Shown here: positions 52,341 through 60,704 of the stretch, piece after piece | Layout: each line of letters starts with the position of its first letter | How positions within the stretch are numbered: the stretch's first letter is position 1 | Assembly (NCBI RefSeq): GCF_029080175.1 | Contig: NZ_JARFJC010000016.1 | Strand: one strand, 5' to 3' | DNA from: Luteipulveratus flavus | Lineage (GTDB): Bacteria > Actinomycetota > Actinomycetes > Actinomycetales > Dermatophilaceae | DNA: 64,000 nucleotides | The notes under the pieces: generated by a model | Databases searched by the model: none | What the model saw: the letters and a program-made list of their open reading frames with translations, nothing else | What the model was told of the DNA's origin: nothing | Translations under genes and position numbers: made by a program

Positions 52341-52823
52341 TTACGGCTGGTCGGGCAGCAGCGCGAAGTCGGCGAAGTCGAAGCCGGGCGCCACGACGCA
52401 GCCGACGAGCACCGGCTCGTCGCCCGCGGGGCGTGCCGCCTGCCAGTGGCCGCCGGGCACGAGTGCCTGCGCGACCTCTCCGCCCGGGTAGTCCGACCCG
52501 AGCCGCACGGTCCGGACGCCGTCACCGCCCGCGGGGGCATCGCCGTTCCCGCCGAGGTCGAGGGACAGCGGACCACCGCGGTGGTGCAGCCACAGCTCGT
52601 CGGAGGTGACGCGGTGCCACCTCGACTCCTCGCCCGGCAGCAGCAGGAACAGGATGCTCGTCGCGTACGCCCGCGCACCGTCGTACCCCTGCGGCCGGAA
52701 GGTCGACGCGTGCCGGTACGTCTCCGCGAACCAGCCGCCCTCGGGGTGCGGCTGCAGCCCGAGCCCGCGGGCCCAGGAGGGGAGCTCGGCCGGGTCGCGC
52801 TGGGACGTCGGCGCCGCGCTCAT
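52341..52823 (-). CDS. DUF985 cupin protein
   Basis: 160 aa. LQPHPEGGWFAETYRHA, TSILFLLLPGEESRWHRVTSDELWLHHRG and APGFDFADFALL are the DUF985 cupin signature, which relates to sugar-nucleotide or metal-binding cupins of undefined activity. The ATG overlaps the stop of the VIT-family gene, so it is the second gene of that operon. Confidence 0.9.
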   Translation of the reverse strand: MSAAPTSQRDPAELPSWARGLGLQPHPEGGWFAETYRHASTFRPQGYDGARAYATSILFLLLPGEESRWHRVTSDELWLHHRGGPLSLDLGGNGDAPAGGDGVRTVRLGSDYPGGEVAQALVPGGHWQAARPAGDEPVLVGCVVAPGFDFADFALLPDQP

Positions 52824-53524
52824 CCGACCGCTCCGCCGACGAGGTTGCCGATCCCGAACGTGATGACCATGGCCAGCGCGCCTCCGATGACGTTGCGTAC
52901 GACGGCCGGACCCGGTCGAGCGCTGCCGAGCCGCGCGCTCACGTGGCCGGTGATGGCGAGCGCGATGAGCACCGCGACGAAGGTGACGGGCACCCGCCAG
53001 GACGGCCCCGGCAGCAGCACCGCGACGAGCGGGAGCAGCGCGCCGACGGTGAACGCGACGAACGACGCGAACGCCGCGTGCCACGGGTTGGTGAGGTCCT
53101 CCGGGTCGATGCCGAGCTCGGCGTCGGCGTGGGCGGCGAGCGCGTCCTTCTCGGTGAGAGCGACCGCCACCTGACGTGCGAGGTCGGGCTCCAGACCCTT
53201 GCCCTCGTAGATCTGGGTGAGCTCGTCGAGCTCCTCGCGGGGCATCTCGCGCAGCTCGCGCCGCTCCAGCGCGAGCATCGCCTTCTCGCTGTCGAGCTGG
53301 GTGCTGACCGACACGTACTCACCGACGGCCATGCTCATCGCACCGGCGGACAGGCCCGCGATGCCGGCGACCAGGATCGCCGTCCGGTCCGTGGACGCGC
53401 CGGCGACGCCGACCACGATGCCCGCGGTCGAGACGATGCCGTCGTTGGCGCCGAGGACGCCGGCACGCAGCCAGTTGAGGCGGCCGGACAGGCCCGCGTC
53501 ATGAGGTTCGTTCTCGTGGCTCAC
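52820..53524 (-). CDS. VIT1/CCC1-family transporter
   Basis: 234 aa. N-terminal helices (LRAGVLGANDGIVSTAGIVVGVAGA, ILVAGIAGLSAGAMSMAVGEYVSVSTQ) are diagnostic. A cytoplasmic acidic helical region (about residues 78-145) follows, then three C-terminal helices. The family transports Fe2+ or Mn2+ out of the cytoplasm. GTG start. Co-translated with the cupin gene. Confidence 0.92.
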   Translation of the reverse strand: MSHENEPHDAGLSGRLNWLRAGVLGANDGIVSTAGIVVGVAGASTDRTAILVAGIAGLSAGAMSMAVGEYVSVSTQLDSEKAMLALERRELREMPREELDELTQIYEGKGLEPDLARQVAVALTEKDALAAHADAELGIDPEDLTNPWHAAFASFVAFTVGALLPLVAVLLPGPSWRVPVTFVAVLIALAITGHVSARLGSARPGPAVVRNVIGGALAMVITFGIGNLVGGAVG

Positions 53525-53573
53525 CCTGCCGATCCTGGCAGACCGGGCGACGCGTATCTGTGATCCGCGGGCC

Positions 53574-55070
53574 TCAGGCGCGCGCGCCGCGGTCGACGGG
53601 TCGGCGTGGCGCGAGGTCGGGGGCGTCCAGCCCGAACCGCTCGCTCAGCGCCAGCCGCGCGGCGTACCAGCCGGCCAGGCCGTGCACCGACGGCCCGGGA
53701 GTGGTCGCGGAGGAGGCGAGGTAGACGCCCTCCAGCGGGGTGCGCCACGGCCGCGGTGAGAGCACCGGGCGCCGCACCATCTGCCGCATCGTGACCGCTC
53801 CGGTCGCGAAGTCGCCGCCCGCGAAGTTCGGGCTCACCGTGTCCAGGCGCGACGCGGGGGTGGCGGTCGAGGCGACGATCAGGTCGCGGAACCCGGGTGC
53901 GTACCGCTCCACCGCGGCCGTGATCGCCTCGGTCATGTCCACCGGGCTGCCGTACGGCACGTGCGAGTACGCCCACAGCACGGCGCCGCCCTCGGGCGCA
54001 CGCGTCGGGTCGATGACGGACGGCTGGGTCACCAGGACGTACGGGTTCGCAGGGAAGCGACCGTGGGCGACGGCGCGCTCGGAGGCAGCGATCTGGGCGC
54101 GGGTGCCGCCGAGGTGGATCGTCGGCGCCTGGCGCAGCTCGGCGCTGGTCCACGGCACCGGTCCGGACAGGGCGAAGTCGACCTTCGAGGCGCCGTTGCC
54201 GTGGCGGAACCCCCGCAGCGCGGTCCGATAGCGCTGCGGCAGGCGCTCACCGTAGATGCCGTCGAACGTGCGGACGGACACGTCGAGCAGCACCGTCCCG
54301 TAACCGGCCAGATCGTCGGGCGACGTGACCTCCTGGCCCAGGAGGACGCGTCCTCCGTGGGCGGTGAGGTCGTCCACCAGCGCGTCCGCGATGGCCTGCG
54401 AGCCGCCGCGCGGGACCGGCCAGCCCTGACCGTGGGCGTTGATGGTCAGCGCGAGCCCGCCACCGGCGATCGACAGCCGTGGGTGGCGCCCGATCACGTG
54501 CCCGGCCGTACCGGTGATGAGCGCGGGCGCGACCTCGTCGCGGAAGCGGACGTTCCAGGCCGGCGTGCCCTGCTCGAGCGCTCGGAGCCCGTAGAGCAGC
54601 GCGGCCCACGGGTGCCGGGGTACGCCGAGCAGCGAGGCGGTCGTGAAGGCGTTGATCGCGTCGAGATGGCGCAGCAGCGGGGCGAGCAGGCGCCGGTACG
54701 CGGGGCCGTCGGCTCCTAGTCCGTCGGCCGTACGGTCCAGGTCGCGCCAGCCGAGGCCGACCCGGCCGTCCGGCAGCGGGTGCCCGAAGGACAGCTCGGG
54801 GACCAGCAGGTCGATGCGCTCGTTCAGCCTGAACTCCCGGAAGAAGCTCGACGCCAGCGCCATCGGGTGCACGGCCGAGGCGAGGTCGTGGCGGTACCCG
54901 GGGACCGTGATCTCGCGGGTGCTGGCCCCGCCGCCGGCCCACGCGTTGCGCTCCAGGACGTCCACCCGCAGGCCGGCGCGCGCGAGGGTGACGGCGGCGG
55001 CCAGGCCGTTCGGTCCGGCACCGACCACCGCCACGTCCGCGGTGGTGCTGCTGCGCCCGTCGTCCGGCAT
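53574..55070 (-). CDS. FAD-dependent oxidoreductase, phytoene-desaturase-like
   Basis: 498 aa. The N-terminal dinucleotide motif VVGAGPNGLAAAVTLARAGLRVDVLERN (GxGxxG...E) is followed by WAGGGASTREITVPGYRHDLASAVHP, typical of the NAD(P)/FAD-dependent amine-oxidase/CrtI-like group (PYROXD2 type). GGSQAIADALV and the C-terminal GVYLASSATTPGPSVHGLAGWYAARLAL are consistent. Substrate unknown; no carotenoid genes are near. The ATG at 55070 has GAGG ~8 bp upstream; a TTG nine codons earlier is possible but weaker. Confidence 0.88.
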   Translation of the reverse strand: MPDDGRSSTTADVAVVGAGPNGLAAAVTLARAGLRVDVLERNAWAGGGASTREITVPGYRHDLASAVHPMALASSFFREFRLNERIDLLVPELSFGHPLPDGRVGLGWRDLDRTADGLGADGPAYRRLLAPLLRHLDAINAFTTASLLGVPRHPWAALLYGLRALEQGTPAWNVRFRDEVAPALITGTAGHVIGRHPRLSIAGGGLALTINAHGQGWPVPRGGSQAIADALVDDLTAHGGRVLLGQEVTSPDDLAGYGTVLLDVSVRTFDGIYGERLPQRYRTALRGFRHGNGASKVDFALSGPVPWTSAELRQAPTIHLGGTRAQIAASERAVAHGRFPANPYVLVTQPSVIDPTRAPEGGAVLWAYSHVPYGSPVDMTEAITAAVERYAPGFRDLIVASTATPASRLDTVSPNFAGGDFATGAVTMRQMVRRPVLSPRPWRTPLEGVYLASSATTPGPSVHGLAGWYAARLALSERFGLDAPDLAPRRPVDRGARA

Positions 55071-55206
55071 CGGGGACCTCGTGATCGTCGTCGGCAAGGA
55101 GTCCTCGCCAGCCTACGGGCGGCCGGTCGACCGTCCGGACGTGCGCGCCGATCCCGACCGGCCAGGGCCGACCTCGTGAGGCCGGACTCGACATCGCCGG
55201 GCCGAG

Positions 55207-55243
55207 TTGACCTTCGAGTGGCCCGAGGGTCGAGAGTGAGGTC
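55207..55243 (+). promoter_or_regulatory. Candidate MerR-type promoter, leaderless transcript
   Basis: -35 TTGACC (55207-55212) and a weak -10 GAGAGT (55232-55237) are 19 bp apart, the long spacer typical of MerR-regulated promoters. The spacer region contains an imperfect inverted repeat, ACCTTCGAG-TGG-CCCGAGGGT. The coding GTG begins 6 bp after the -10, so the message is probably leaderless. Confidence 0.6.
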
Positions 55244-56374
55244 GTGACCGACCCGGAACCGCTGCTCACCATCAGCTCGTTCGCGCGACTGGTCGGGCTG
55301 AGCCCGAGCGCCCTGCGCTTCTACGACGACTGCGATCTCCTGCGACCCGTCGAGGTCGACGCGCGCTCGGGGTACCGCTACTACGCCGCGGCGCAGGAGC
55401 ACCGCGCGGTCCTCATCCGGCGGCTGCGCGAGATCGACGTGCCGCTGCCGCAGGTCAGGCTGGTGCTCGACGGGCAGCGCGAGGAGGCGCACCGCGCGCT
55501 CGAGGCGCACGTCGCAGCGACGCAGGGCCGCGCCCGACGAGCCGGCGAGGTCGTCGCCGACCTCGTCGCGGCCCTCACGGTCGAGGGTGACGGCGCGGGC
55601 GGGGTCGCCGACGGCGACCGCGGTGCGGCCGGCGGCCCGACCACGGTCAGCCTCGGCGGTCCCGAGCTGGCCAGCGCGATTCGGCAGGTGGCACCGGCCG
55701 CCGCGCAGGTCCCCGACGTCCCCGCCCTGACGGGCGTGCTGCTGGACATCACCGGGGCGGAGCTGGTCGTGATCGCGACCGATCGCTACTGGCTGGCCAT
55801 GCGCACCCTCCCGACGCACGCCGTGGACGGCCCCGACCGTCGCGTGCTGGTGCCCGTCGATGAGCTCTCCGCGCTCGCGGCCTGGGTCGCCCGGCACGAC
55901 AGAGTGGTCCTGCGCGCCACCTCGGCCGGCCTCACCGTCGCGCCGGCCGACGGCGCCGCCGACGTCCGCGACGTACCGCTGCTCGTCGACGAGTTCCCCT
56001 CGTACCGCGTCATCTTCGAGCGGGTCGACACCCCGCGACAGCGGGTCATCGTCGACCGCGTGACCCTGCAGCGGACCGTGCTCGCGACCGGCGCGACCGG
56101 CGCGGTCGTGCTCGCCGCTGACGGCGCCGCCCTGACCGTGCGGGCCGAGGGCGACGAGGAGGGCGTGCGGCTCGACGCGGTGTGCACCGGCTCGCCGGAG
56201 CCGATCGCGTTCCGTCCGTCCCTGCTCGCCGCCGCCCTGGAGACGAGCGTCGGCCCCGACGTGCTGCTGGAGGTGATCGCGTCCGACCGGCCGGTCGTCG
56301 TCCGGTCGGCCGACCAGGGCACGTTCACGACCCTCGTCATGCCCGTACGGATGACCGCGCCGGTGCCCGGGTAA
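55244..56374 (+). CDS. MerR-type regulator fused to a DNA polymerase III beta-clamp-like domain
   Basis: 376 aa. Residues ~8-75 are a MerR winged helix (TISSFARLVGLSPSALRFYDDCDLLRPVEVDARSGYRYY). After a coiled segment and Gly-rich linker, residues ~133-370 resemble two sliding-clamp (DnaN) domains: LTGVLLDITGAELVVIATDRYWLAMRTL and, at the C-terminus, AFRPSLLAAALETSVGPDVLLEVIASDRPVVVRSADQGTFTTLVMPVRM. It is not the replicative clamp, being too short and fused. A ligand-sensing use of the clamp fold or interaction with clamp-binding proteins is possible. Function unknown. Confidence 0.85.
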   Translation: MTDPEPLLTISSFARLVGLSPSALRFYDDCDLLRPVEVDARSGYRYYAAAQEHRAVLIRRLREIDVPLPQVRLVLDGQREEAHRALEAHVAATQGRARRAGEVVADLVAALTVEGDGAGGVADGDRGAAGGPTTVSLGGPELASAIRQVAPAAAQVPDVPALTGVLLDITGAELVVIATDRYWLAMRTLPTHAVDGPDRRVLVPVDELSALAAWVARHDRVVLRATSAGLTVAPADGAADVRDVPLLVDEFPSYRVIFERVDTPRQRVIVDRVTLQRTVLATGATGAVVLAADGAALTVRAEGDEEGVRLDAVCTGSPEPIAFRPSLLAAALETSVGPDVLLEVIASDRPVVVRSADQGTFTTLVMPVRMTAPVPG

Positions 56375-56407
56375 GGTCACCCTCACCTGTCGAGCGTTGG
56401 AGGTCCC

Positions 56408-58528
56408 GTGGAGTCCGTGCCCATGCCACAGCAGCCGGACCTCACGGTCAGCCAGCCGTCGTACGAGGTGATCCGCGACGCGTACGGCGTCCCGCACCTG
56501 CGCGCCGCGTCCGTGCCCGACCTCGCGTTCGCGCAGGGGTACGAGACGGTCCGGGACCGCGCGTGGCAGCTGGAGATCGAGCGGCTCCGCGGCGAGGGCC
56601 GGGTGGGTGCGCTGGTCGGTGCGTCCGGTGTCGAGTGGGACGTGTTCGCCCTCCGCAGCCGCCTCGACGAGACCGCCCGCCGCGCGTACGACGCTCTCTC
56701 CGAGCAGACCCGGGGCTGGGTCGCGGCGTACGTCGCGGGCGTCGATGCCGCCTACGCCGACGGACTGAGCGCGCCGGAGCTGCGGGAGCGCCGCGCGGCG
56801 GTCCGGCCGTGGTCACCCTGGACCCCGCTGTCGATCTTCCTGGTGCAGCACATCCTGTTCGGCTCCTACCCGAGCAAGCTGTGGCGCCGCATGGTCCACG
56901 ACGCGCTCGGCGACGAGGGGCTGGCGCTGCTGCGCACCGAGGCCGGCGCGGACTCGGGCTCGAACGCGTTCGGCGTCGGCGGCGCTCGCACCGTCGGCGG
57001 TGCACCGATCGTCGCCGGCGACCCGCACCGCGTCTTCGAGGCCCCGAACGTCTACGCGCAGGTCCACCTGGCCTGCCCGTCCTTCGACGTGGCGGGGTAC
57101 GCCTTCCCCGGCGTCCCGGGGGTGCAGCACTTCGCGCACGCCGGCGAGGTCGCCTGGGCGGTCACGAACGCCTCGGCCGACTACCAGGACCTGTACGACG
57201 AACGGCTGGAGCGCCGCGGCGACGAGGTGTGGGCGAGCGGACCCGACGGCGAGGAGCCCGTGCGGCGCTCGGTCGAGCGGGTGGACGTCCGCGACGGCGA
57301 GCCGGTCGACGTCGAGGTGCTGGTCACCGAGCGCGGCCCGGTGATCCTCGGCGGTCCGGACGAGGGCACTGCGATCAGCCTGGGCACCCCGACGTTCGTC
57401 GACGGCGACCTGGGGTTCGAGGCGCTCCTGCCGCTGCTGCACGCCCGGTCCGTCACCGACGTCGAGGCGGCGCTCGAGCACTGGGTCGAGCCGGTCAACA
57501 ACGTGGTCATCGCTGACCGAGCCGGCACGCTGGTCCATCGCGTTGCCGGACGGGTGCCCGACCGCTCCGTCGCCAACCGAGTCATGCCCGTACCCGCTGA
57601 TGAGCCCGAGAGCCGTTGGCACGGAACGGTTTCCGATCTGCCACGCTTCACCTCAGCCTCGGACGGCCGGCTGGTCACCGCCAACGACCGCATCGACGAC
57701 TCCTACGACCGGATCAGCTCCGACTTCGCCGCGCCGTACCGCGCGGACCGGCTCGGCGCGCTCGTCCAGGGCACCGACCGGCTGGACGCGCCCGGTGCCG
57801 TGGCCGCGCTGATGGACGTGCAACAGACGCAGGGCACCCAGCTGCTCACTCTCATCGAGGAGCAGGACGACCTCGACGAGGCGCCCGCGTGGGTCCGCGA
57901 GCGGCTGCTGGCGTGGGACCGTCGGATGAGCGGCGACAGCGTGGACGCCGGGCTGTTCGTGGCGGTCCGCCAGCAGGTGGTCGACCGGATCTGCGCCGCT
58001 CCCGCCCTCGCGCCGCTGCTGGACCCGCTGCGGTTCGGCGCCCTGTACGCCCCGTGGTGCTCGCTGCCGGCCCGCGTGGCCTCCGCGCTGCCTCGGCTCC
58101 TCGCGGCCGAGCGGCCGTTCGGCATCGACGTCGTCGCCGTCGTGCGGGACGCGCTCGCGGCGGTGGCGGCCGACTCGCCGCTGCCCCGCACGTGGGGCGA
58201 CCAGCACCGGTTCCGGCCGTGGCACGCGCTGGAGACGTTCGGGCTGCCCCACGAGCTCGGCGCGCCGGCCGGCGAGCCGCTCGGGGGCGACTCCGACTGC
58301 GTCCGGTGCACCGGCTGGTGGCCCGGGACCGAGACCGCGACCCGAGGCTCCGTCGCCCGCTACGCATGGGACCTCGCGGACCGGGACGCGAGCCTGTGGG
58401 TCGTCCCGCTCGGTGCGCACGGCGACCTCGACCACGCGCACGGCGCGGACCAGTTCGACGCCTGGACCACCGGCGCCGTACCACTCACGACCGACTGGGC
58501 CACCCTGGAACGCGAGCAGCAGCGATGA
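56408..58528 (+). CDS. Penicillin/acylhomoserine-lactone acylase family (Ntn hydrolase)
   Basis: 706 aa. The precursor layout is alpha chain, spacer and beta chain, with the nucleophile Ser185 in DSGSNAFGVGG (usual GSN[N]xW/FxV motif). APNVYAQVHLACPSFDVAGYAFPGVPG and NNVVIADRAGTLVHRVAGRVPDR match the family. No signal peptide is seen, so it is probably cytoplasmic, unlike classical penicillin acylases. It likely cleaves an acyl-amide bond. GTG start with GGAGG 5 bp upstream. Stop overlaps the acetyltransferase ATG. Confidence 0.9.
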   Translation: MESVPMPQQPDLTVSQPSYEVIRDAYGVPHLRAASVPDLAFAQGYETVRDRAWQLEIERLRGEGRVGALVGASGVEWDVFALRSRLDETARRAYDALSEQTRGWVAAYVAGVDAAYADGLSAPELRERRAAVRPWSPWTPLSIFLVQHILFGSYPSKLWRRMVHDALGDEGLALLRTEAGADSGSNAFGVGGARTVGGAPIVAGDPHRVFEAPNVYAQVHLACPSFDVAGYAFPGVPGVQHFAHAGEVAWAVTNASADYQDLYDERLERRGDEVWASGPDGEEPVRRSVERVDVRDGEPVDVEVLVTERGPVILGGPDEGTAISLGTPTFVDGDLGFEALLPLLHARSVTDVEAALEHWVEPVNNVVIADRAGTLVHRVAGRVPDRSVANRVMPVPADEPESRWHGTVSDLPRFTSASDGRLVTANDRIDDSYDRISSDFAAPYRADRLGALVQGTDRLDAPGAVAALMDVQQTQGTQLLTLIEEQDDLDEAPAWVRERLLAWDRRMSGDSVDAGLFVAVRQQVVDRICAAPALAPLLDPLRFGALYAPWCSLPARVASALPRLLAAERPFGIDVVAVVRDALAAVAADSPLPRTWGDQHRFRPWHALETFGLPHELGAPAGEPLGGDSDCVRCTGWWPGTETATRGSVARYAWDLADRDASLWVVPLGAHGDLDHAHGADQFDAWTTGAVPLTTDWATLEREQQR

Positions 58529-59079
58529 GCGACCTGACGACCGACCCGGCCCTCGAGCTGGCCGTGGCACCGGTCGACCCGGACGGCGACGCGGCGCTCA
58601 TCCACTCCTGGACCTCGCAGGAGCGCGCGGTGTTCTGGGGTCTGCTCGACAAGGACGTCGACGACATCCGCGACATCTACCGGTGGATCGACGAGCAGCC
58701 GCACCTGGCCGCGTACCTCGTGCGGCACGCGGGAGCCCCGGTCGCGCTGTTCCAGACGTACGACCCGTACGTGGACGAGATCGGCGACCACTACGACCGG
58801 CAGCCGGGGGACGTGGGCGTCCACCTGATGCTCGCGCCCGGACGACGACCGCGCGGAGTGACTGCCGCGGCCATCGAGGCCGTGGTCGAGCACGTCTGGT
58901 CCGACGCCGCGCACCACCGCGTGGTGCTCGAGCCGGACGCGGACAACCACCGGAGCGTCGCCCTGCTGCGCCGCGTCGGGGCCGAGCTCGGTCCGGTGGT
59001 GCAGATGCCGCACAAGCGGGCCCAGTTCGCCTTCCTCGACCGCGCCGGCTGGGAGCGGGCGCGGTCCGGCCTGGGCTGA
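58525..59079 (+). CDS. AlcB/IucB-like GNAT acetyltransferase
   Basis: 184 aa. FWGLLDKDVDDIRDIYRWIDEQPHLAAYLVRHAGAPVALFQTYDPYVDEIGDHY is the Acetyltransf_8 signature of siderophore N6-hydroxylysine acetyltransferases, with HRVVLEPDADNHRSVALLRRVGA following. No NIS synthetase or hydroxylase is in the window, so a siderophore pathway cannot be claimed. It is translationally coupled to the acylase, hinting at acyl-group exchange on a shared substrate. Confidence 0.85.
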   Translation: MSDLTTDPALELAVAPVDPDGDAALIHSWTSQERAVFWGLLDKDVDDIRDIYRWIDEQPHLAAYLVRHAGAPVALFQTYDPYVDEIGDHYDRQPGDVGVHLMLAPGRRPRGVTAAAIEAVVEHVWSDAAHHRVVLEPDADNHRSVALLRRVGAELGPVVQMPHKRAQFAFLDRAGWERARSGLG

Positions 59080-59081
59080 GG

Positions 59082-59762
59082 TCAGTCGGCCTTCCAGAAG
59101 AAGACCGCCGTCATCCGCCGCTGGAACGGGTGCGTCCCGCAGTACGCCGTCGCGCTGTGCACGAGGTTGGCGCGGTAGAGCAGCAGCCGGTTGAACCGGT
59201 TGTCCACCCGCACGTCCTCGACGAACGAGCCGGGCGCGACGTACCTGGTGCCGAGGGCGTCCACGAGGTTGTCGTGCGGCTCGACGACGATGTTGCCGCC
59301 CTCCTCGCCGCCCGGCAGCTGCTGCCGGTAGAAGCCGGTGCCGCACCCGGCCGGCGCACCGGGGGTGAGGAACAGCACCGCCGCGTACGTGCACAGGCTG
59401 CGCGCGTCGGTGTGCGGCTTGACGTGACCCTCGTTCTCCCCGACGAGCTGGACGCAGTTGTGGTTGAGCCGTCCGCCGTTCGGCGTCTCCTGCACCCACA
59501 ACCGCGACGCGCCGGTGAGTTCGCGGACCCGGCCCTCGACGACCTCGAGCTCGGCCGGCTCCAGGCACGGGATCGCCCGCATGCCCGGCCAGACCTGGTC
59601 GGTGTACGGCGCGCCGCGCTGCCATGTCTTCTTCGCGACGCACCGCTCCCGGACGGCCATCGGGTGCGGCAGCACGTCGTCCACCACCCAGTAGTTCTCG
59701 CCCAGCACGGGCTCGTCGTACGGCAGCGGCCGCATCGCGGCAGCAGTGGGCTGAGTGGTCAT
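59082..59762 (-). CDS. DUF6445-type 2OG-Fe(II) oxygenase-like protein
   Basis: 226 aa. HVKPHTDAR supplies an H-x-D metal pair, and RANLVHSATAYCG near the C-terminus the distal His and Arg, the facial triad of 2-oxoglutarate/Fe(II) dioxygenases. LWVQETPNGGRLNHNCVQLV and the C-terminal FQRRMTAVFFW resemble the DUF6445 family. The substrate is unknown. Its stop lies 2 bp from that of the convergent AlcB-like gene. ATG at 59762 with GGGAGCG upstream. Confidence 0.8.
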   Translation of the reverse strand: MTTQPTAAAMRPLPYDEPVLGENYWVVDDVLPHPMAVRERCVAKKTWQRGAPYTDQVWPGMRAIPCLEPAELEVVEGRVRELTGASRLWVQETPNGGRLNHNCVQLVGENEGHVKPHTDARSLCTYAAVLFLTPGAPAGCGTGFYRQQLPGGEEGGNIVVEPHDNLVDALGTRYVAPGSFVEDVRVDNRFNRLLLYRANLVHSATAYCGTHPFQRRMTAVFFWKAD

Positions 59763-59824
59763 CGGCGCTCCCGGTCGCAGGGTGGACGCCGGTGAACGTA
59801 CGGTCGCTGCGACCGCCGCACCCA

Positions 59825-59911
59825 TGACACCTGTCACGGACGCGCTCACCCGCCGATCACCTGGAGAACCGCGCTCCCGCGCAGGCAGCTGCGTCAGACG
59901 GATCTGACGCA
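59825..59911. promoter_or_regulatory. Two inverted repeats upstream of the 2OG-like gene
   Basis: TGACA-CC-TGTCA (59825-59836) and TGCGTCAGA-CGGA-TCTGACGCA (59890-59911, perfect 9-bp arms) sit in the 225-bp gap between this gene's start and the ABC operon end. They are candidate operators. The rest of the gap shows nothing I can support. Confidence 0.5.
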
Positions 59912-59987
59912 CTCGCAAGCCGGTCGAACTCGAGAGACGCAGTGGCCTGGCCGGGGGCGCTCGGCCGGTACGGGAGGCGGGAGGGGG

Positions 59988-60704
59988 CTACTCGTCCGAG
60001 AGCGTCATCGTCGAGAGCCGTCGGGCGGCCAGCAGCACGCCCGCGACGAGCGCCACGGGCGCGGCGAGGAGGGCGTACCAGACCGGGACGTCAGGCTTGC
60101 CGGCCGACACGGTGGAGACCGACTCCAGCACCGCCGAGCCCCACGACCGGGCGGAGAGCCAGCGCGCCGGACCGAGGAGCGACGCCAGCGTCGACTCCAG
60201 CACCAACCAGTACAGCAACGCGGCGATGACGCTGCGCTGCAGCACGGTCATCAGTGCGGTGAAGATGCCGGTGTACGCCACGCCCGCCACCGCGCCGCCC
60301 GCGAGACCGGCGAGCGCGACGTGGTCCGCGGTGCCGACCATGACGTACCCGGCGACGCCCAGCGGCAGGGCGCCACAGGTGAGCACGGCGAGCAGGACGA
60401 CCACGACCTTGCTGGCCACGATGGACACGCGCGACAGCGGCTTGGTCAGCAGGTACAGGATCGAGCCGTCGTCCAGCTCGGAGTTGATCAGCGTCGTGGT
60501 CGCGAGCAGCGCGACCACCGGGACGACGATGCCGAGGCCGTAGATGAACAGCAGCGACTCGGCGCGGTCGGGGCTCTCGTCGCCGCCGAGCGAGCGCACC
60601 AGCAGCGCCAGCACGACCAGCAGCACCGGCAGGGCGTAGAGCAGCAGCGCACGGGTTCGCCCGAACATCGAGTGCATCGCGAGGCGGACGACCGGCGTGC
60701 TCAT
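59988..60704 (-). CDS. ABC transporter permease (second permease of a four-gene operon)
   Basis: 238 aa with six helices (LLLYALPVLLVVLALLVRSL, VVPVVALLATTTLINSELDDGSILYLLTKPLSR, and later ones). LINSELDDGSILYLLTKPLSR is the cytoplasmic loop seen in ABC-2 NatB/BcrB-like permeases. The ATG overlaps the upstream ATPase stop. Last gene of the operon. Confidence 0.88.
   Translation of the reverse strand: MSTPVVRLAMHSMFGRTRALLLYALPVLLVVLALLVRSLGGDESPDRAESLLFIYGLGIVVPVVALLATTTLINSELDDGSILYLLTKPLSRVSIVASKVVVVLLAVLTCGALPLGVAGYVMVGTADHVALAGLAGGAVAGVAYTGIFTALMTVLQRSVIAALLYWLVLESTLASLLGPARWLSARSWGSAVLESVSTVSAGKPDVPVWYALLAAPVALVAGVLLAARRLSTMTLSDE

Noticed and set aside
53574..55070. Carotenoid biosynthesis locus
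   Set aside because: The protein is CrtI-like only in fold; no crtB, crtE or lycopene cyclase genes are nearby and the sequence fits the PYROXD2-like group better.
58525..59079. Siderophore biosynthesis cluster
   Set aside because: Only one AlcB-like gene; no lysine/ornithine hydroxylase, NIS synthetase or uptake genes are seen.
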